From Streptomyces canus (GTDB lineage Bacteria > Actinomycetota > Actinomycetes > Streptomycetales > Streptomycetaceae): a stretch of DNA of 64,000 nt. The notes below the pieces were generated by a model. The model was given only the letters and a program-made list of their open reading frames with translations, had not been told where the DNA came from and searched no databases. The stretch covers positions 2,666,001-2,730,000 of the forward strand of contig NZ_CP107989.1 in the NCBI RefSeq assembly GCF_041435015.1, in the 5' to 3' direction. The translations under genes were made by a program, and so were the position numbers. Positions 37,466-46,901 of the stretch are shown in pieces. Each line of letters begins with the position of its first letter. The stretch's first letter is position 1.

Positions 37466-38689
37466 CTATACGGCCTCCCGCTCCACCGGACAGCTCATGC
37501 AGCGCGGCCCGCCCCGTCCCCGCCCCAGCTCGCTGCCCGGGATCTCTATCACCTCGATGCCCTGCTTGCGCAGATGAGTGTTGGTGGTGGCGTTGCGCTC
37601 ATAGGCGACGACGACACCCGGCTCGACGGCGAGGACGTTGCAGCCGTCGTCCCACTGCTCGCGCTCGGCGGCGTGCACGTCCTGGGTGGCGGTCAGCACA
37701 CGGATCTCACTCAGCCCGAGCGCGGCGGCGATCGCGCGGTGCATGTGCTCCGACGGATGGTCGGTGACCTTGAGCTCCTTGTCCCCGACGCCCGGTTCGA
37801 TGGTGTACGACCTGAGCATGCCGAGTCCGGCGTACTGGGTGAAGGTGTCGCCGTCGACCATCGTCATCACGGTGTCGAGATGCATGAAGGCCCGCCGTTT
37901 CGGCATGTCGAGGGCCACGATCGACTGCGCGGAGCCCTCGGCGAACAACTTGTGCGCCAGCATCTCGACGGCCTGGGGCGTGGTGCGCTCGCTCATGCCG
38001 ATGAGGACGGCGCCGTTGCCGATGACGAGGACGTCCCCGCCCTCGATGGTGCACGGGTAATCGGCCTGCCCCTCCGACCAGGTGTGGAACGTTTCGTCAC
38101 GGAAGAGCGGATGGTGGCGGTAGATCGCCTCGAAGTGGACCGTCTCGCGCTGACGGGCCGGCCAGCGCATGGCGTTGACGGAGACACCGTCGTAGATCCA
38201 GGCCGAGGTGTCGCGGGTGAAGAGGTGGTTGGGCAGCGGGGCGAGGAGGAAGTCGTCGAGGTCCATGACATGGAAGCGCACGGAGGTCGGCTCCGGGTGC
38301 GCCTCCAGGAACTCCCGCTTGGTCATGCCGCCGACGAGGGCCTCGGCCAGCTCTGCGGCGGGCAGCGCCTCGAAGGAGGCCCGGAGGTGGTCGGTGGCCA
38401 GCGGGCCGTACTCCTTCTCGTCGAAGACGCGGTCCAGGACGAGGGACCGGGCCGCCGGGATCTCCAGAGCCTCGGTGAGCAGGTCGCCGAAGAGATGGAC
38501 GGCGACCCCTCGGTCGCGCAGCACGTCGGCGAACCCGTCGTGCTCGGCGCGCGCCCGGCGCACCCACAGCACGTCGTCGAAGAGCAGTGCGTCCTTGTTG
38601 CTGGGGGTGAGCCTTTTGAGCTCGAGGTCCGGCCGGTGAAGGATGACGCGGCGCAGCCGCCCGGTCTCGGAGTCGACATGGAATCCCAT
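37466..38689 (-). CDS. arcA: Arginine deiminase
   Basis: 407 aa; hydrolyses arginine to citrulline and ammonia, first step of the ADI pathway. The guanidino-group fold residues are visible: [13 protein letters not shown], the EGGDVLVIG motif, [17 protein letters not shown] (catalytic His-Leu-Asp) and the nucleophilic Cys in [13 protein letters not shown] near the C-terminus. ATG 38689 gives the standard N-terminus [20 protein letters not shown]. It forms a pathway pair with the downstream argF-type gene; no carbamate kinase gene is in the window. Confidence 0.95.
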   Translation of the reverse strand: MGFHVDSETGRLRRVILHRPDLELKRLTPSNKDALLFDDVLWVRRARAEHDGFADVLRDRGVAVHLFGDLLTEALEIPAARSLVLDRVFDEKEYGPLATDHLRASFEALPAAELAEALVGGMTKREFLEAHPEPTSVRFHVMDLDDFLLAPLPNHLFTRDTSAWIYDGVSVNAMRWPARQRETVHFEAIYRHHPLFRDETFHTWSEGQADYPCTIEGGDVLVIGNGAVLIGMSERTTPQAVEMLAHKLFAEGSAQSIVALDMPKRRAFMHLDTVMTMVDGDTFTQYAGLGMLRSYTIEPGVGDKELKVTDHPSEHMHRAIAAALGLSEIRVLTATQDVHAAEREQWDDGCNVLAVEPGVVVAYERNATTNTHLRKQGIEVIEIPGSELGRGRGGPRCMSCPVEREAV

Positions 38690-38757
38690 GCCTCCATCCT
38701 GACCAACGAGGGGCGTCTTGACCCCTCCGTCCGCCCTGCTTTCTTGTTCTCGTCCCC

Positions 38758-38798
38758 TTGACGACAAGCACCCCTCTCGATTATCGTCCAATAGACGA
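38758..38798 (+). promoter_or_regulatory. Promoter and operator of the SPFH operon
   Basis: TTGACG (38758-38763) and TATCGT (38782-38787), spaced 18, form a housekeeping-type promoter. TCGTC-N5-GACGA (38784-38798) overlaps the -10 and start point, so a repressor could block it. Confidence 0.55.
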
Positions 38799-38812
38799 AA
38801 AGAGGGGGTTCG

Positions 38813-39817
38813 ATGGCCGACATCACCCGGCGCCTCGGCTGGCGCCATCTGCGCGGCGCGCCCACGGCGCACATCCGGCACCACCGCGGCGGCACACTGC
38901 TGCACGACGGTCCGGGGCTCAGCTTCTGGTTCCGCGCACTGACGGCCGCGCTCTCCGAAGTTCCGGTGGACGACCGCGAGTTGGCGATGACGTTCCATGC
39001 CCGTACGTCGGACTTCCAGGACGTGGCGGTCCAGGCGACCGTGACCTACCGGATCGGCGACCCGGCGCTCGCCGCCGCCCGCCTGGACTTCTCGATCGAC
39101 CCGGACACCGGAGTGTGGCGAGGCGCGCCCCTGGAGCAACTGGGCACACTGCTCACGGAGACGGCCCAGCAGCACGCTCTCGACGTACTGACCCGGACCT
39201 CCCTGTCCTCCGCCCTGGTCGACGGCGTTTCGGCGGTGCGCGAGCGGATCGCGGCGGGCCTGGACGCCGAACCACGGCTGCCGGCCACCGGCATCGAGGT
39301 GGTGGCCGTACGCGTGATGGCGCTGCGCCCCGAGCCGGAGGTGGAGCGGGCGCTGCGCACCCCGGCCCGCGAACAGATCCAGCAGGAGGCCGACCGGGCG
39401 ACCTACGAACGGCGGGCCGTCGCCGTGGAGCGGGAGCGGGCCATCGCCGAGAACGAACTGGCCAGCCAGATCGAACTCGCCCGCCGCGAGGAGCAGTTGG
39501 TGGAGCAGCGCGGCACGAACGCACGCCGGGAGGCGGAGGAGCACGCGGCGGCGGACGCGGTACGGGCCGAGGCGGAGGCGACCCGCTCGGTACGGCTCGC
39601 TCGCGCGGAGGCCGAAGGGGCGCGCACGGTGGGCGACGCCAAGGCGCAGGCGCAGGCCGCCTGGTTGCGGGTGCACGCGGACGTCGAGGTCGCCACGCTG
39701 CACGCCCTCGCCGGAACCCGGCTCGCGGAGAACCTGCCGAACATCGACAGCGTGACGATCTCACCGGACGTGCTGACGGGGCTGCTGGCGAAGCTGGGCG
39801 TACGGGAGCCGGAGTGA
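38813..39817 (+). CDS. SPFH/band-7 domain protein
   Basis: 334 aa. An SPFH-type core (residues about 25-190: [50 protein letters not shown]) is followed by a long charged coiled coil (about 195-290, [24 protein letters not shown]) and a flotillin-like tail ([17 protein letters not shown]). Unlike flotillins and stomatins there is no N-terminal membrane helix. Such proteins oligomerise into membrane scaffolds. GAGGGGG lies 4 bases from the ATG. The gene overlaps a NAD-kinase-like gene by 4 bases, so the two products probably act together. Confidence 0.85.
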   Translation: MADITRRLGWRHLRGAPTAHIRHHRGGTLLHDGPGLSFWFRALTAALSEVPVDDRELAMTFHARTSDFQDVAVQATVTYRIGDPALAAARLDFSIDPDTGVWRGAPLEQLGTLLTETAQQHALDVLTRTSLSSALVDGVSAVRERIAAGLDAEPRLPATGIEVVAVRVMALRPEPEVERALRTPAREQIQQEADRATYERRAVAVERERAIAENELASQIELARREEQLVEQRGTNARREAEEHAAADAVRAEAEATRSVRLARAEAEGARTVGDAKAQAQAAWLRVHADVEVATLHALAGTRLAENLPNIDSVTISPDVLTGLLAKLGVREPE

Positions 39818-40707
39818 GTCTCGCACCGCGAGCGGTCCTGGTCCACCGCACCACGGAGTACGAGGAGTTGGTGGCCCACCACGGCACGCACGGCCAGGCC
39901 GCCTTCTTCCTCTCCTCCCGGGGCCGGGACATCGCGGAGGTCGCCGAACGCCATGAGCGCACCCGGCGGGCGCTCGCCGAGGTGACCTCCGCGATCCCTC
40001 TGACCTGGCGTCAGGCGCGGGTGGAACGAGCCGACCTGGACCGCTTCCTCTTCGCGCCCGAGGACGTCGTGATCGTGGTCGGGCAGGACGGTCTGGTGGC
40101 GAACGTGGCCAAATACCTCGCCGGACAACGGGTGGTGGGCATCGACACGGACCCCGGCCGCAACCCCGGTGTCCTGGTACGCCACCGCCCCGGGCAGGCC
40201 GCGGCTCTGCTCCCGGCGGCCTTCGACACCACCGTGGACGAACTCACCATGGTCGAGGCCGTCGCCGACGACACCCAACGGCTGGTCGCCCTGAACGAGA
40301 TCTACCTGGGCGCCGCCGGACACCAGACAGCCAGATACCGCCTGGGCCTGGAGGACGACGGGGGTGTCGTCGAGGCCCAGGCTTCCTCCGGGGTACTGGT
40401 GGGGACGGGCACCGGCGCCACCGGCTGGCTCCGCTCGCTCTGGCAGGAGCGGGGCGGCCGGCTGCGGCTGCCGGGCCCGACGGAGGACCGCCTCCTGTGG
40501 TTCGTACGCGAGGCGTGGCCGTCCCCCGCCACCGGAACGACCCTGATCGCCGGCGAACTCCCCGCCCGCGCCCGCCTCCGCCTCACCGTCGAATCCGAAC
40601 GGCTGATCGCCTTCGGGGACGGGATGGAGGGGGACGCGCTGGAGCTGACGTGGGGGCAGACGGTGGAGGTGGGGGTGTGCGGGGAGCGGTTGCGGTTGGT
40701 GGGGTGA
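39814..40707 (+). CDS. NAD-kinase-like protein coupled to SPFH gene
   Basis: 297 aa with a NAD-kinase/diacylglycerol-kinase-like fold. VVIVVGQDGLVANVAKYL corresponds to the GGDGT motif but has Gln in place of the first Gly and Leu for Thr; VGTGTGATGWLRSL matches the second conserved loop (normally TPTGSTAY). The late IAFGDGMEGDALELTWGQTVEVG resembles the C-terminal strand of NAD kinases. The changed motif suggests an altered substrate or a non-catalytic role. The GTG start overlaps the SPFH TGA. The gene ends in a hairpin. Confidence 0.75.
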   Translation: MSLAPRAVLVHRTTEYEELVAHHGTHGQAAFFLSSRGRDIAEVAERHERTRRALAEVTSAIPLTWRQARVERADLDRFLFAPEDVVIVVGQDGLVANVAKYLAGQRVVGIDTDPGRNPGVLVRHRPGQAAALLPAAFDTTVDELTMVEAVADDTQRLVALNEIYLGAAGHQTARYRLGLEDDGGVVEAQASSGVLVGTGTGATGWLRSLWQERGGRLRLPGPTEDRLLWFVREAWPSPATGTTLIAGELPARARLRLTVESERLIAFGDGMEGDALELTWGQTVEVGVCGERLRLVG

Positions 40708-40738
40708 GGGGTGACCGCCGGATCACCCCTCACGCCCC
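40701..40738. terminator. Bidirectional terminator
   Basis: GTGAGGGGTGA (40704-40714) and TCACCCCTCAC (40723-40733) form a perfect 11-bp stem with GGG/CCC flanks. It covers the stop codon of the NAD-kinase-like gene and lies 11 bases from the convergent pnkp stop codon. Confidence 0.8.
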
Positions 40739-40748
40739 GACCCGCGGC

Positions 40749-43316
40749 TCACAGCCGTGGGTCGACCGGCTCCGACTCCAGCGCCAGCACCCCGAACACC
40801 GCCTCGTGGACCCGCCACAGTGGCTCGCCCTCCGCCAGCCGGTCCAGGGCCTCCAGGCCGAGGGCGTACTCGCGGATCGCGAGGGAGCGCTTGTGGTTCA
40901 GGAACCTCTTGCGCAGCCGGTCGAGGTTCTCCGGCCGGGTGTACTCGGGACCGTAGATGATCCGCAGGTACTCCCGGCCGCGGCACTTGATGCCGGGCTG
41001 GACCAGTCGGCCCTCCGGGCTGCGGACCACCGCGCCGAGCGGCTTGACGACCATGCCCTCGCCGCCGCGGCCGGTCATCTCCAGCCACCAGTCGACACCC
41101 GCCCGCACCGACTCCGGGTCACCGGTGTCGACGTAGAGGCGCCGGGTGGTCTGGAGCAGGCCTGTGCCGTCGTGCTCCACCAGGCGGTCCAGCAGGGCCA
41201 GCTGCTCGTCGTGCGGGAGCGCGGCGAGGCTGCGGCCCTGAACCGCGAGGATCTGGAACGGCGCCAGACGGACGCCGTCCAGACCGTCGGTGGTCCAGCA
41301 GTAGCGCCGGTACGCGTCGGTGAACGCGCCTGCCGCGTCGGCCCGTTCGCGCTGCCGGGCCAGCAGGTCCGTCACGTCCACACCCCGGTCGGCCGCACCC
41401 CGGAGCGCGGCCAGCGCACCCGGGAAGACCGCGCCGGACGCGGCGCCGACGGCCGCGTACTGCGACCGCAGCAGCCCCGAGGCCTTCAGCGACCACGGCA
41501 TCAACTCGGCGTCCAACAGGAGCCAGTCCCCCGCGCCGGAGGCGCTGTTGGACGCAGTGAGTTCGGACCACAGGCCCGCCTCGCCGATCGCCGAACGCAG
41601 CCGGTCCAGGATCGCCTCCGTCACCGACTCGTCGTCGAAGAACGGGCGGCCGGTCCGCGTGTACAGCGAGCCGGTCGGGCCGTCCACGCCGAAGCGCCTG
41701 CGGGCCGTCTCCTCGTCCCGGCAGACCAGGGCCACCGCCCGCGAGCCCATGTGCTTCTCCTCGCACACGACCCGCTCGACACCGTCCTGCGCGTACTGCG
41801 CGAAGGCCTCGGCAGGGTGCTCCAAGTACCCCTCGAGGTGGCTGGTGGCCGTCGGTGCCATGGTCGGCGGGAGGTACGGCAGCAGCCGCGGGTCCACCGC
41901 GAAGCGGCTCATCACCTCCAGGGCCGCGGCCGCGTTCTCCTCGCGAACGGCGACCCGGCCCGCGTGCCGGGTCTCGACCGCCCGGCGGCCGTGCACGTCG
42001 GCGAGGTCCAGCGGCCGGCCGTCCTGCCCGCCGGGCGCCTCCGACTTCAGCGGCTTCGTCGGCTCGTACCAGACCCGCTCCGCCGGTACGTCGACCAGCT
42101 CGCGCTCCGGCCAGCGCAGCGCCGTCAGCTTGCCGCCGAAGACCGCTCCGGTGTCCAGGCAGATGGTGTTGTTGAGCCACGTCGCCTCCGGGACCGGGGT
42201 GTGGCCGTAGACCACGGCTGCCCGGCCGCGGTAGTCCTCCGCCCACGGGTAGCGCACCGGCAGCCCGAACTCGTCGGTCTCTCCGGTGGTGTCGCCGTAC
42301 AGCGCGTGCGAGCGGACCCGGCCCGAGGTGCGGCCGTGGTACTTCTCCGGCAGACCGGCGTGGCAGACGACCAGACGGCCGCCGTCCAGGACGTAGTGGC
42401 TGACCAGGCCGTCGATGAACTCCCGCACCTCGGACCGGAACTCGTCCGAGACGGCCTCCATCTGCTCGATGGTCTCCGCGAGGCCATGGGTGTGCTGGAC
42501 CTTGCGGCCCTTCAGGTAACGGCCGTACTTGTTCTCGTGGTTGCCCGGCACGCACAGCGCGTTGCCCGACTTGACCATCGACATCACGCGGCGCAGCACT
42601 CCGGGGCTGTCCGGGCCGCGGTCGACGAGGTCGCCGACGAAGACCGCGGTACGGCCGTCGGGGTGGACGCCGTCGACGTAGCCCAACTTGCCGAGCAGCG
42701 ACTCCAGTTCGGAGGCGCAGCCGTGGATGTCGCCGACGATGTCGAAGGGGCCGGTGAGGTGGGTCAGGTCGTTGAAGCGCTTCTCGGTGACGACGGTGGC
42801 GTTCTCGACGTCCGCCACGCCGCGCAGGACGTGCACCTTGCGGAAGCCCTCGCGCTCCAGGCGGCGGATCGACCGCCTCAGTTCACGGATGTGGCGCTTG
42901 ATGACCCGGATCGGCATGTCGGCCCGGTCGGTGCGGGCCGCGTTGCGCTCGGCGCACACCTCCTCGGGCACGTCCAGGACGATGGCGATGGGCAGCACGT
43001 CGTACTTCTTCGCCAGGTCGATCAGCTGCCGTCGGCTGTCCTCCTGCACACTGGTCGCGTCGACGACCGTGCGGCGGCCGGCGGCCAGGCGCTTGCCCGC
43101 GATGTAGTGCAGGACGTCGAAGGCGTCCTTGGTCGCGCCCTGGTCGTTCTCGTCGTCGGAGACCAGGCCCCGGCAGAAGTCCGAGGAGATCACCTCGGTC
43201 GGCTTGAAGTGCCGGCGGGCGAAGGTGGACTTGCCGGAACCCGAGGCGCCGACGAGGACGACGAGGGAGAGGTCGGTGACGGGAAGAGTCCGTCCCGTGC
43301 GCGGGATCTCGGTCAT
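40749..43316 (-). CDS. pnkp: Polynucleotide kinase-phosphatase (RNA repair)
   Basis: 855-aa three-domain RNA repair enzyme. N-terminal kinase with P-loop GASGSGKST (23-31) phosphorylates 5'-OH ends; a metallophosphatase with GDIHGC (195-200), GDLVDRG (228-234) and PGNHENK removes 2',3'-cyclic phosphate; a C-terminal ligase-like adenylyltransferase with Lys521 in CEEKHMGSRA joins ends only with Hen1's help. The ATG overlaps the Hen1 TGA (ATGA), as in other bacterial Pnkp-Hen1 loci that heal RNAs cut by ribotoxins. Length and order are the usual ones. Confidence 0.96.
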   Translation of the reverse strand: MTEIPRTGRTLPVTDLSLVVLVGASGSGKSTFARRHFKPTEVISSDFCRGLVSDDENDQGATKDAFDVLHYIAGKRLAAGRRTVVDATSVQEDSRRQLIDLAKKYDVLPIAIVLDVPEEVCAERNAARTDRADMPIRVIKRHIRELRRSIRRLEREGFRKVHVLRGVADVENATVVTEKRFNDLTHLTGPFDIVGDIHGCASELESLLGKLGYVDGVHPDGRTAVFVGDLVDRGPDSPGVLRRVMSMVKSGNALCVPGNHENKYGRYLKGRKVQHTHGLAETIEQMEAVSDEFRSEVREFIDGLVSHYVLDGGRLVVCHAGLPEKYHGRTSGRVRSHALYGDTTGETDEFGLPVRYPWAEDYRGRAAVVYGHTPVPEATWLNNTICLDTGAVFGGKLTALRWPERELVDVPAERVWYEPTKPLKSEAPGGQDGRPLDLADVHGRRAVETRHAGRVAVREENAAAALEVMSRFAVDPRLLPYLPPTMAPTATSHLEGYLEHPAEAFAQYAQDGVERVVCEEKHMGSRAVALVCRDEETARRRFGVDGPTGSLYTRTGRPFFDDESVTEAILDRLRSAIGEAGLWSELTASNSASGAGDWLLLDAELMPWSLKASGLLRSQYAAVGAASGAVFPGALAALRGAADRGVDVTDLLARQRERADAAGAFTDAYRRYCWTTDGLDGVRLAPFQILAVQGRSLAALPHDEQLALLDRLVEHDGTGLLQTTRRLYVDTGDPESVRAGVDWWLEMTGRGGEGMVVKPLGAVVRSPEGRLVQPGIKCRGREYLRIIYGPEYTRPENLDRLRKRFLNHKRSLAIREYALGLEALDRLAEGEPLWRVHEAVFGVLALESEPVDPRL

Positions 43317-44791
43317 GCCGCCTTCGCCTCCTTCTCGGTCCTGATCACAGCTGTGCTCAATTCAAAAATGGCCATCTGGGTGGGCGGTCCCACCTCCGGG
43401 TCGTCCGCTCCCACCGGCCTGAACTCCACGTCGTAGCCGTGTCGTTCGGCCACCGACGCGGCCCAGGCCCGGAACTCCTGCCGCGTCCACTCGAAGCGGT
43501 GGTCGCCGTGCCGGACATGGCCGGCCGGGAGCGACTCCCAGCGGACGTTGTACTCGACGTTCGGGGTCGTCACGAGGACGGTCCGCGGGCGGGCCGCGCC
43601 GAACACCGCGTACTCCAGGGCGGGCAGCCGGGGCAGGTCGAGGTGCTCGATCACCTCGCTGAGCACGGCGGCGTCGTACCCCTTGAGCCGCTTGTCGGTG
43701 TACGCCAGGGAGCCCTGGAAGAGCTGGACGCGGGAGGCCATCCGCTCCCCCATGCGGTCCAGCTTCAGCCGCCGGGAGGCGATGGTGAGCGCCCGCACCG
43801 ACACGTCGACGCCGACGATCTCGGTGAACTTCGGGTCCTTGAGCAGTGCCTGCACCAACTGGCCCTGTCCGCACCCGAGGTCGAGGACGCGGGCGGCGCC
43901 GGCCGCGCCCAGCGCCTCCAGGATGGCCTCACGGCGCTGGACCGCGAGCGGGGTCGGCTTCTCCTCGGTCTCGGTCTCCGCCTCGACGGCGTTGTCGATG
44001 TCCTCGACCTCGCTGTCGTCGGCCTCGGCGAGCCGCACCAGCTCCAGGCGTTCCATCGCCTCACGTGTCAGCGACCAGCGGCGGGACAGGTAACGGCTGG
44101 TGATCAGCTTCTGCTCCGGGTGCGCGGGCAGCCAGCCCTCGCCGGCCCTGAGCAGCTTGTCGACCTCGTCGGAGGCCACCCAGTAGTGCTTGGCGTCGTC
44201 GAGGACGGGCAGCAGGACGTACAGATGACGCAGGGCCTCGGCGACGGTGAGCTGCGTGGACTCCAGTTCGAGGCGGACGTAGCGCGAGTCGCCCCACTCG
44301 GGGAACTCGGTGTCCAGCGCGACCGGTTCGGCCGTCACGGTCCAGCCGAGCGGCTCGAACAGGCGGCGTACGAGTTCCGGGCCGCCGCGGGCCGCCACAG
44401 CGGGCACCTCGATGCGCAACGGTCGTGTCTGCGACGGGAGTTCGGGCTTGGCGCTGCACACCCCGCGCATCGCGCTGGAGAAGACCGCGCTCAGCGCCAC
44501 CGCGAGCAGCGAAGACGCCGCGTAGGGGCGGTCGTTGACGTACTGCGCGAGCGCCGCGTCCGGGGCGCCGCCGCGTCCCTTGCCCTTGCCGCGCCTGACC
44601 AGCGCCACCGCGTCGACCTCCAGCAACAGCGCCGCCGTGCACCGCTGATCATCCGCCTCGGGATACAGGACGTGCGCCCTGCCGTAGGAGGTGGAGAACG
44701 CCTGCGCCTTCTCGGGATGCTTGTGCAGCAGGAAGCCGAGGTCGGTGGCGGGGCGCTCGGGAGTGCCGGTGGTGCTGATCGTCAGAAACAT
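43313..44791 (-). CDS. hen1: Hen1 3'-terminal RNA 2'-O-methyltransferase
   Basis: 492 aa. The N-terminal half is the bacterial Hen1 ligase-activating domain; the C-terminal half is the methyltransferase with the SAM motif RVLDLGCGQGQL (301-312), the metal-binding SEVIEHLDLPRL and LPAGHVRHGDHRFEWTRQEF, which supply the His/Glu ligands. It methylates the 3'-terminal ribose at a repaired RNA break and activates Pnkp for sealing. GGAGAGG lies 8 bases before the ATG. It is cotranscribed with pnkp. Confidence 0.96.
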   Translation of the reverse strand: MFLTISTTGTPERPATDLGFLLHKHPEKAQAFSTSYGRAHVLYPEADDQRCTAALLLEVDAVALVRRGKGKGRGGAPDAALAQYVNDRPYAASSLLAVALSAVFSSAMRGVCSAKPELPSQTRPLRIEVPAVAARGGPELVRRLFEPLGWTVTAEPVALDTEFPEWGDSRYVRLELESTQLTVAEALRHLYVLLPVLDDAKHYWVASDEVDKLLRAGEGWLPAHPEQKLITSRYLSRRWSLTREAMERLELVRLAEADDSEVEDIDNAVEAETETEEKPTPLAVQRREAILEALGAAGAARVLDLGCGQGQLVQALLKDPKFTEIVGVDVSVRALTIASRRLKLDRMGERMASRVQLFQGSLAYTDKRLKGYDAAVLSEVIEHLDLPRLPALEYAVFGAARPRTVLVTTPNVEYNVRWESLPAGHVRHGDHRFEWTRQEFRAWAASVAERHGYDVEFRPVGADDPEVGPPTQMAIFELSTAVIRTEKEAKAA

Positions 44792-44913
44792 GCGAGTGGC
44801 CTCTCCGGCCGGTGGACGGGACGGGAACGCCGTACGTGCGAAGGCCCCCGAGGACGGTGATCCCGGGGGGCCTGCAGGACGACGTCCTCAGCTTCGCACG
44901 ATCCGTCCGACCT

Positions 44914-44938
44914 GCGCCTTCGATTAATCGAAAGGCGC
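44914..44938 (-). terminator. Hairpin downstream of the LLM oxidoreductase gene
   Basis: GCGCCTT-CGATTAATCG-AAAGGCGC: 7-bp outer arms enclose a perfect 10-bp palindrome, 9 bases past the oxidoreductase stop codon. The inner CGATTAATCG could also be a protein site before hen1. Confidence 0.6.
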
Positions 44939-44946
44939 CGAACCGG

Positions 44947-45870
44947 TTACGACAGCTGCGACTGGATCTGTGCGGAGATCAGCTCCAGGTGGTCCAGGTC
45001 GTCGAGGTCGAGGACCTGGAGGTACATCCGGTGCGAGCCCGCGTCGGCATAGCGGCCGATCTTGTCGACGACCTCGGCCGGGGTGCCGGCCAGGCCGTTG
45101 GCCTTGAGCTCCTCGACCTCGCGGCCGATCGCGGCGGCACGGCGGGCGACCTCCTGGTCGTCCTTGCCGACGCAGACGACGAGCGCGTTGGAGAAGGTGA
45201 TCGCGTCGGCGGCGCGGCCCGCCTCCTGGGCGGCGGCCCGGACCCGGCCGAACTGCGTCTCGCTGTCCTCGGGCGAGCCGAACGGCATGTTGAACTCATC
45301 GGCGTAGCGGGCGGCCAGACGCGGGGTGCGGGTCGCGCCCTGGCCGCCGATCAGCACGGGGATCCGGCTCTGGGCGGGCTTGGGCAGCGCGGGCGACTTC
45401 GTGAGGTCGTAGTGCTCGCCGTGGAAGTCGAAGGTCTTGCCGGGCTCGGTGGCCCACAGGCCGGTGATGATCTCCAGCTGTTCCTCCAGGCGGGGGAACT
45501 TCTCCTTCGGGAACGGGATGCCGTACGCCGCGTGCTCCTCCTCGAACCAGCCGGCGCCCAGGCCCAGTTCGACGCGGCCGCCGGACATCTGGTCGACCTG
45601 GGCGACCTGGATGGCGAGGACGCCGGGGAGCCGGAAGGTGGCCGCGGTCATCAGGGTGCCGAGGCGAATGCGCTTGGTCTCACGGGCGAGGCCGGCGAGG
45701 GTGATCCAGGCGTCGGTGGGGCCGGGGAGGCCGTCGGCGTCGCCCATCTTCAGGTAGTGGTCGGAACGGAAGAACGCGTCGAAGCCGAGGTCCTCGGTGG
45801 CCTTGGCCACGGTGAGGAGGGTGTCGTAGCTCGCGCCCTGCTGGGGCTCGGTGAAGATGCGGAGATCCAT
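44947..45870 (-). CDS. LLM-class (F420-dependent type) oxidoreductase
   Basis: 307-aa luciferase-like monooxygenase fold enzyme. Typical segments are ATEDLGFDAFFRSDHYLKMGD, IRLGTLMTAATFRLPGVLAIQVAQVDQMSGGRVELGLGAGWFEEEH and PVLIGGQGATRTPRLAARYADEFN. In actinobacteria this class generally uses coenzyme F420, sometimes FMN. The substrate cannot be told. It stands alone; ATG 45870 gives the standard N-terminus MDLRIFTEP. Confidence 0.88.
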   Translation of the reverse strand: MDLRIFTEPQQGASYDTLLTVAKATEDLGFDAFFRSDHYLKMGDADGLPGPTDAWITLAGLARETKRIRLGTLMTAATFRLPGVLAIQVAQVDQMSGGRVELGLGAGWFEEEHAAYGIPFPKEKFPRLEEQLEIITGLWATEPGKTFDFHGEHYDLTKSPALPKPAQSRIPVLIGGQGATRTPRLAARYADEFNMPFGSPEDSETQFGRVRAAAQEAGRAADAITFSNALVVCVGKDDQEVARRAAAIGREVEELKANGLAGTPAEVVDKIGRYADAGSHRMYLQVLDLDDLDHLELISAQIQSQLS

Positions 45871-46079
45871 GGCTCCATCCTGCACGCAGGAGTGCGCCGT
45901 GGTCCCATCGGTCCCCGGCGGGCGACGTTTCGTCAACGATGTGCGCGAGGGTTGGCCGTGCCAGTGACCGGGCCCTTTGGTGATCGTTGGCTCGGGCGGA
46001 GCCGGCTTGTCGTCGCCGGTGCGTGATCCGTTACCCGCGTCGGCCCCTCCGCCGGGGTCCTTGGGCCGAGGAGGCCGTC

Positions 46080-46250
46080 TTGTCCGAAGAAACCGTGCCG
46101 CTGACTGCGGGGGCTGGGCAGCCGAAGGGGTTGCTGCAGCAGATGGAGGAGTTGATGGCGGCGCTGAACGCGGATCTTTCGGCGCTGGATGCGGATCTTC
46201 AGGGAGCCGGGGGTTCGGGACGGGGAGTCGGCGAGGAGGAGACCGGCTGA
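46080..46250 (+). CDS. Small helical protein, TTG start
   Basis: 56 aa starting at TTG 46080; GGAGG lies 5 bases upstream, which decides the start over an upstream in-frame codon. The sequence SEETVPLTAGAGQPKGLLQQMEELMAALNADLSALDADLQ is acidic and strongly helical, with a Gly-rich tail; no homology recognised. It ends 13 bases before a long inverted repeat. Confidence 0.5.
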   Translation: MSEETVPLTAGAGQPKGLLQQMEELMAALNADLSALDADLQGAGGSGRGVGEEETG

Positions 46251-46262
46251 GGGTTGTCCGGT

Positions 46263-46376
46263 GGCTGCGGGCCGGTGGGGGCTGGTCGCGCAGTTCCCCG
46301 CGCCCCTGGGTGGCTACAGCTGGGCAGGTGCCGACTGCACCCACTCCAAGGAGCCGGCCCCCACCGGCCCGCAGCC
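46263..46376. repeat. Long inverted-repeat element of Streptomyces intergenic type
   Basis: GGCTGCGGGCCGGTGGGGGC (46263-46282) is repeated as a perfect 20-bp inverted copy at 46357-46376. The 74-nt loop contains GGTCGCGCAGTTCCCCGCGC, a sequence I recognise as recurring between Streptomyces genes. It lies between convergent genes and may act as a bidirectional terminator. Confidence 0.75.
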
Positions 46377-46383
46377 GAAGAAC

Positions 46384-46848
46384 TCACCCCGCCTCCGGCA
46401 ACTCCTCCCCCCGATCCGCCAGTCTTCGCAGCATCTGCAGCACCCGGTCCCGCGACTCGTCCGCCGCGTCGATCGCTTCCATGCACTGCCAGTACGTCGT
46501 CTCGTCGTCCGCCGCGGACGCGAGGCCGACCAGGGCTATGCCCACCTCGCCGAGGAGGCCGCCGAGGTAGAGGAGGGCCTGGCGGGCGTCGCCGAGCTCG
46601 GTGAGCTGGGCGGCCCGCAGCTCCGCCATGGCGATGTCGGGGCGGTCCAGGACACCGCAACCGCGGCCCGCCAGCTCGGTCAATCCCAGGGCCTCGCCCC
46701 GGAGTTCGGGAGGGCCGGCGACCGCGAGGCGGCTCCCTATCGCCTGGGCCAGGGCCTGCGCCTGCCACACCTCCGCCATGACCTGAGGCGCCTCCCCGCC
46801 TCCGGCCAGGGCACGCCTGCTCGTCACGATGAGCCGCACCGCGTCCAT
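46384..46848 (-). CDS. DUF6099-like helical protein
   Basis: 154 aa from ATG 46848 (MDAVRLIVTSRRALA). It is almost entirely helical: AEVWQAQALAQAIGSRLAVAGPPELRGEALGLTELAGRGCGVLD and AMELRAAQLTELGDARQALLYLGGLLGEVGIALVGLASAADDETTYWQCMEAIDAADESRDRV-type segments. It resembles the Streptomyces DUF6099 family by memory; function unknown. No signal peptide. Confidence 0.6.
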   Translation of the reverse strand: MDAVRLIVTSRRALAGGGEAPQVMAEVWQAQALAQAIGSRLAVAGPPELRGEALGLTELAGRGCGVLDRPDIAMAELRAAQLTELGDARQALLYLGGLLGEVGIALVGLASAADDETTYWQCMEAIDAADESRDRVLQMLRRLADRGEELPEAG

Positions 46849-46901
46849 CGGCTGCCCCCGTCTGTCCCGGCGTACCCCCGGGCACATCCGCCCGAACCTG
46901 C

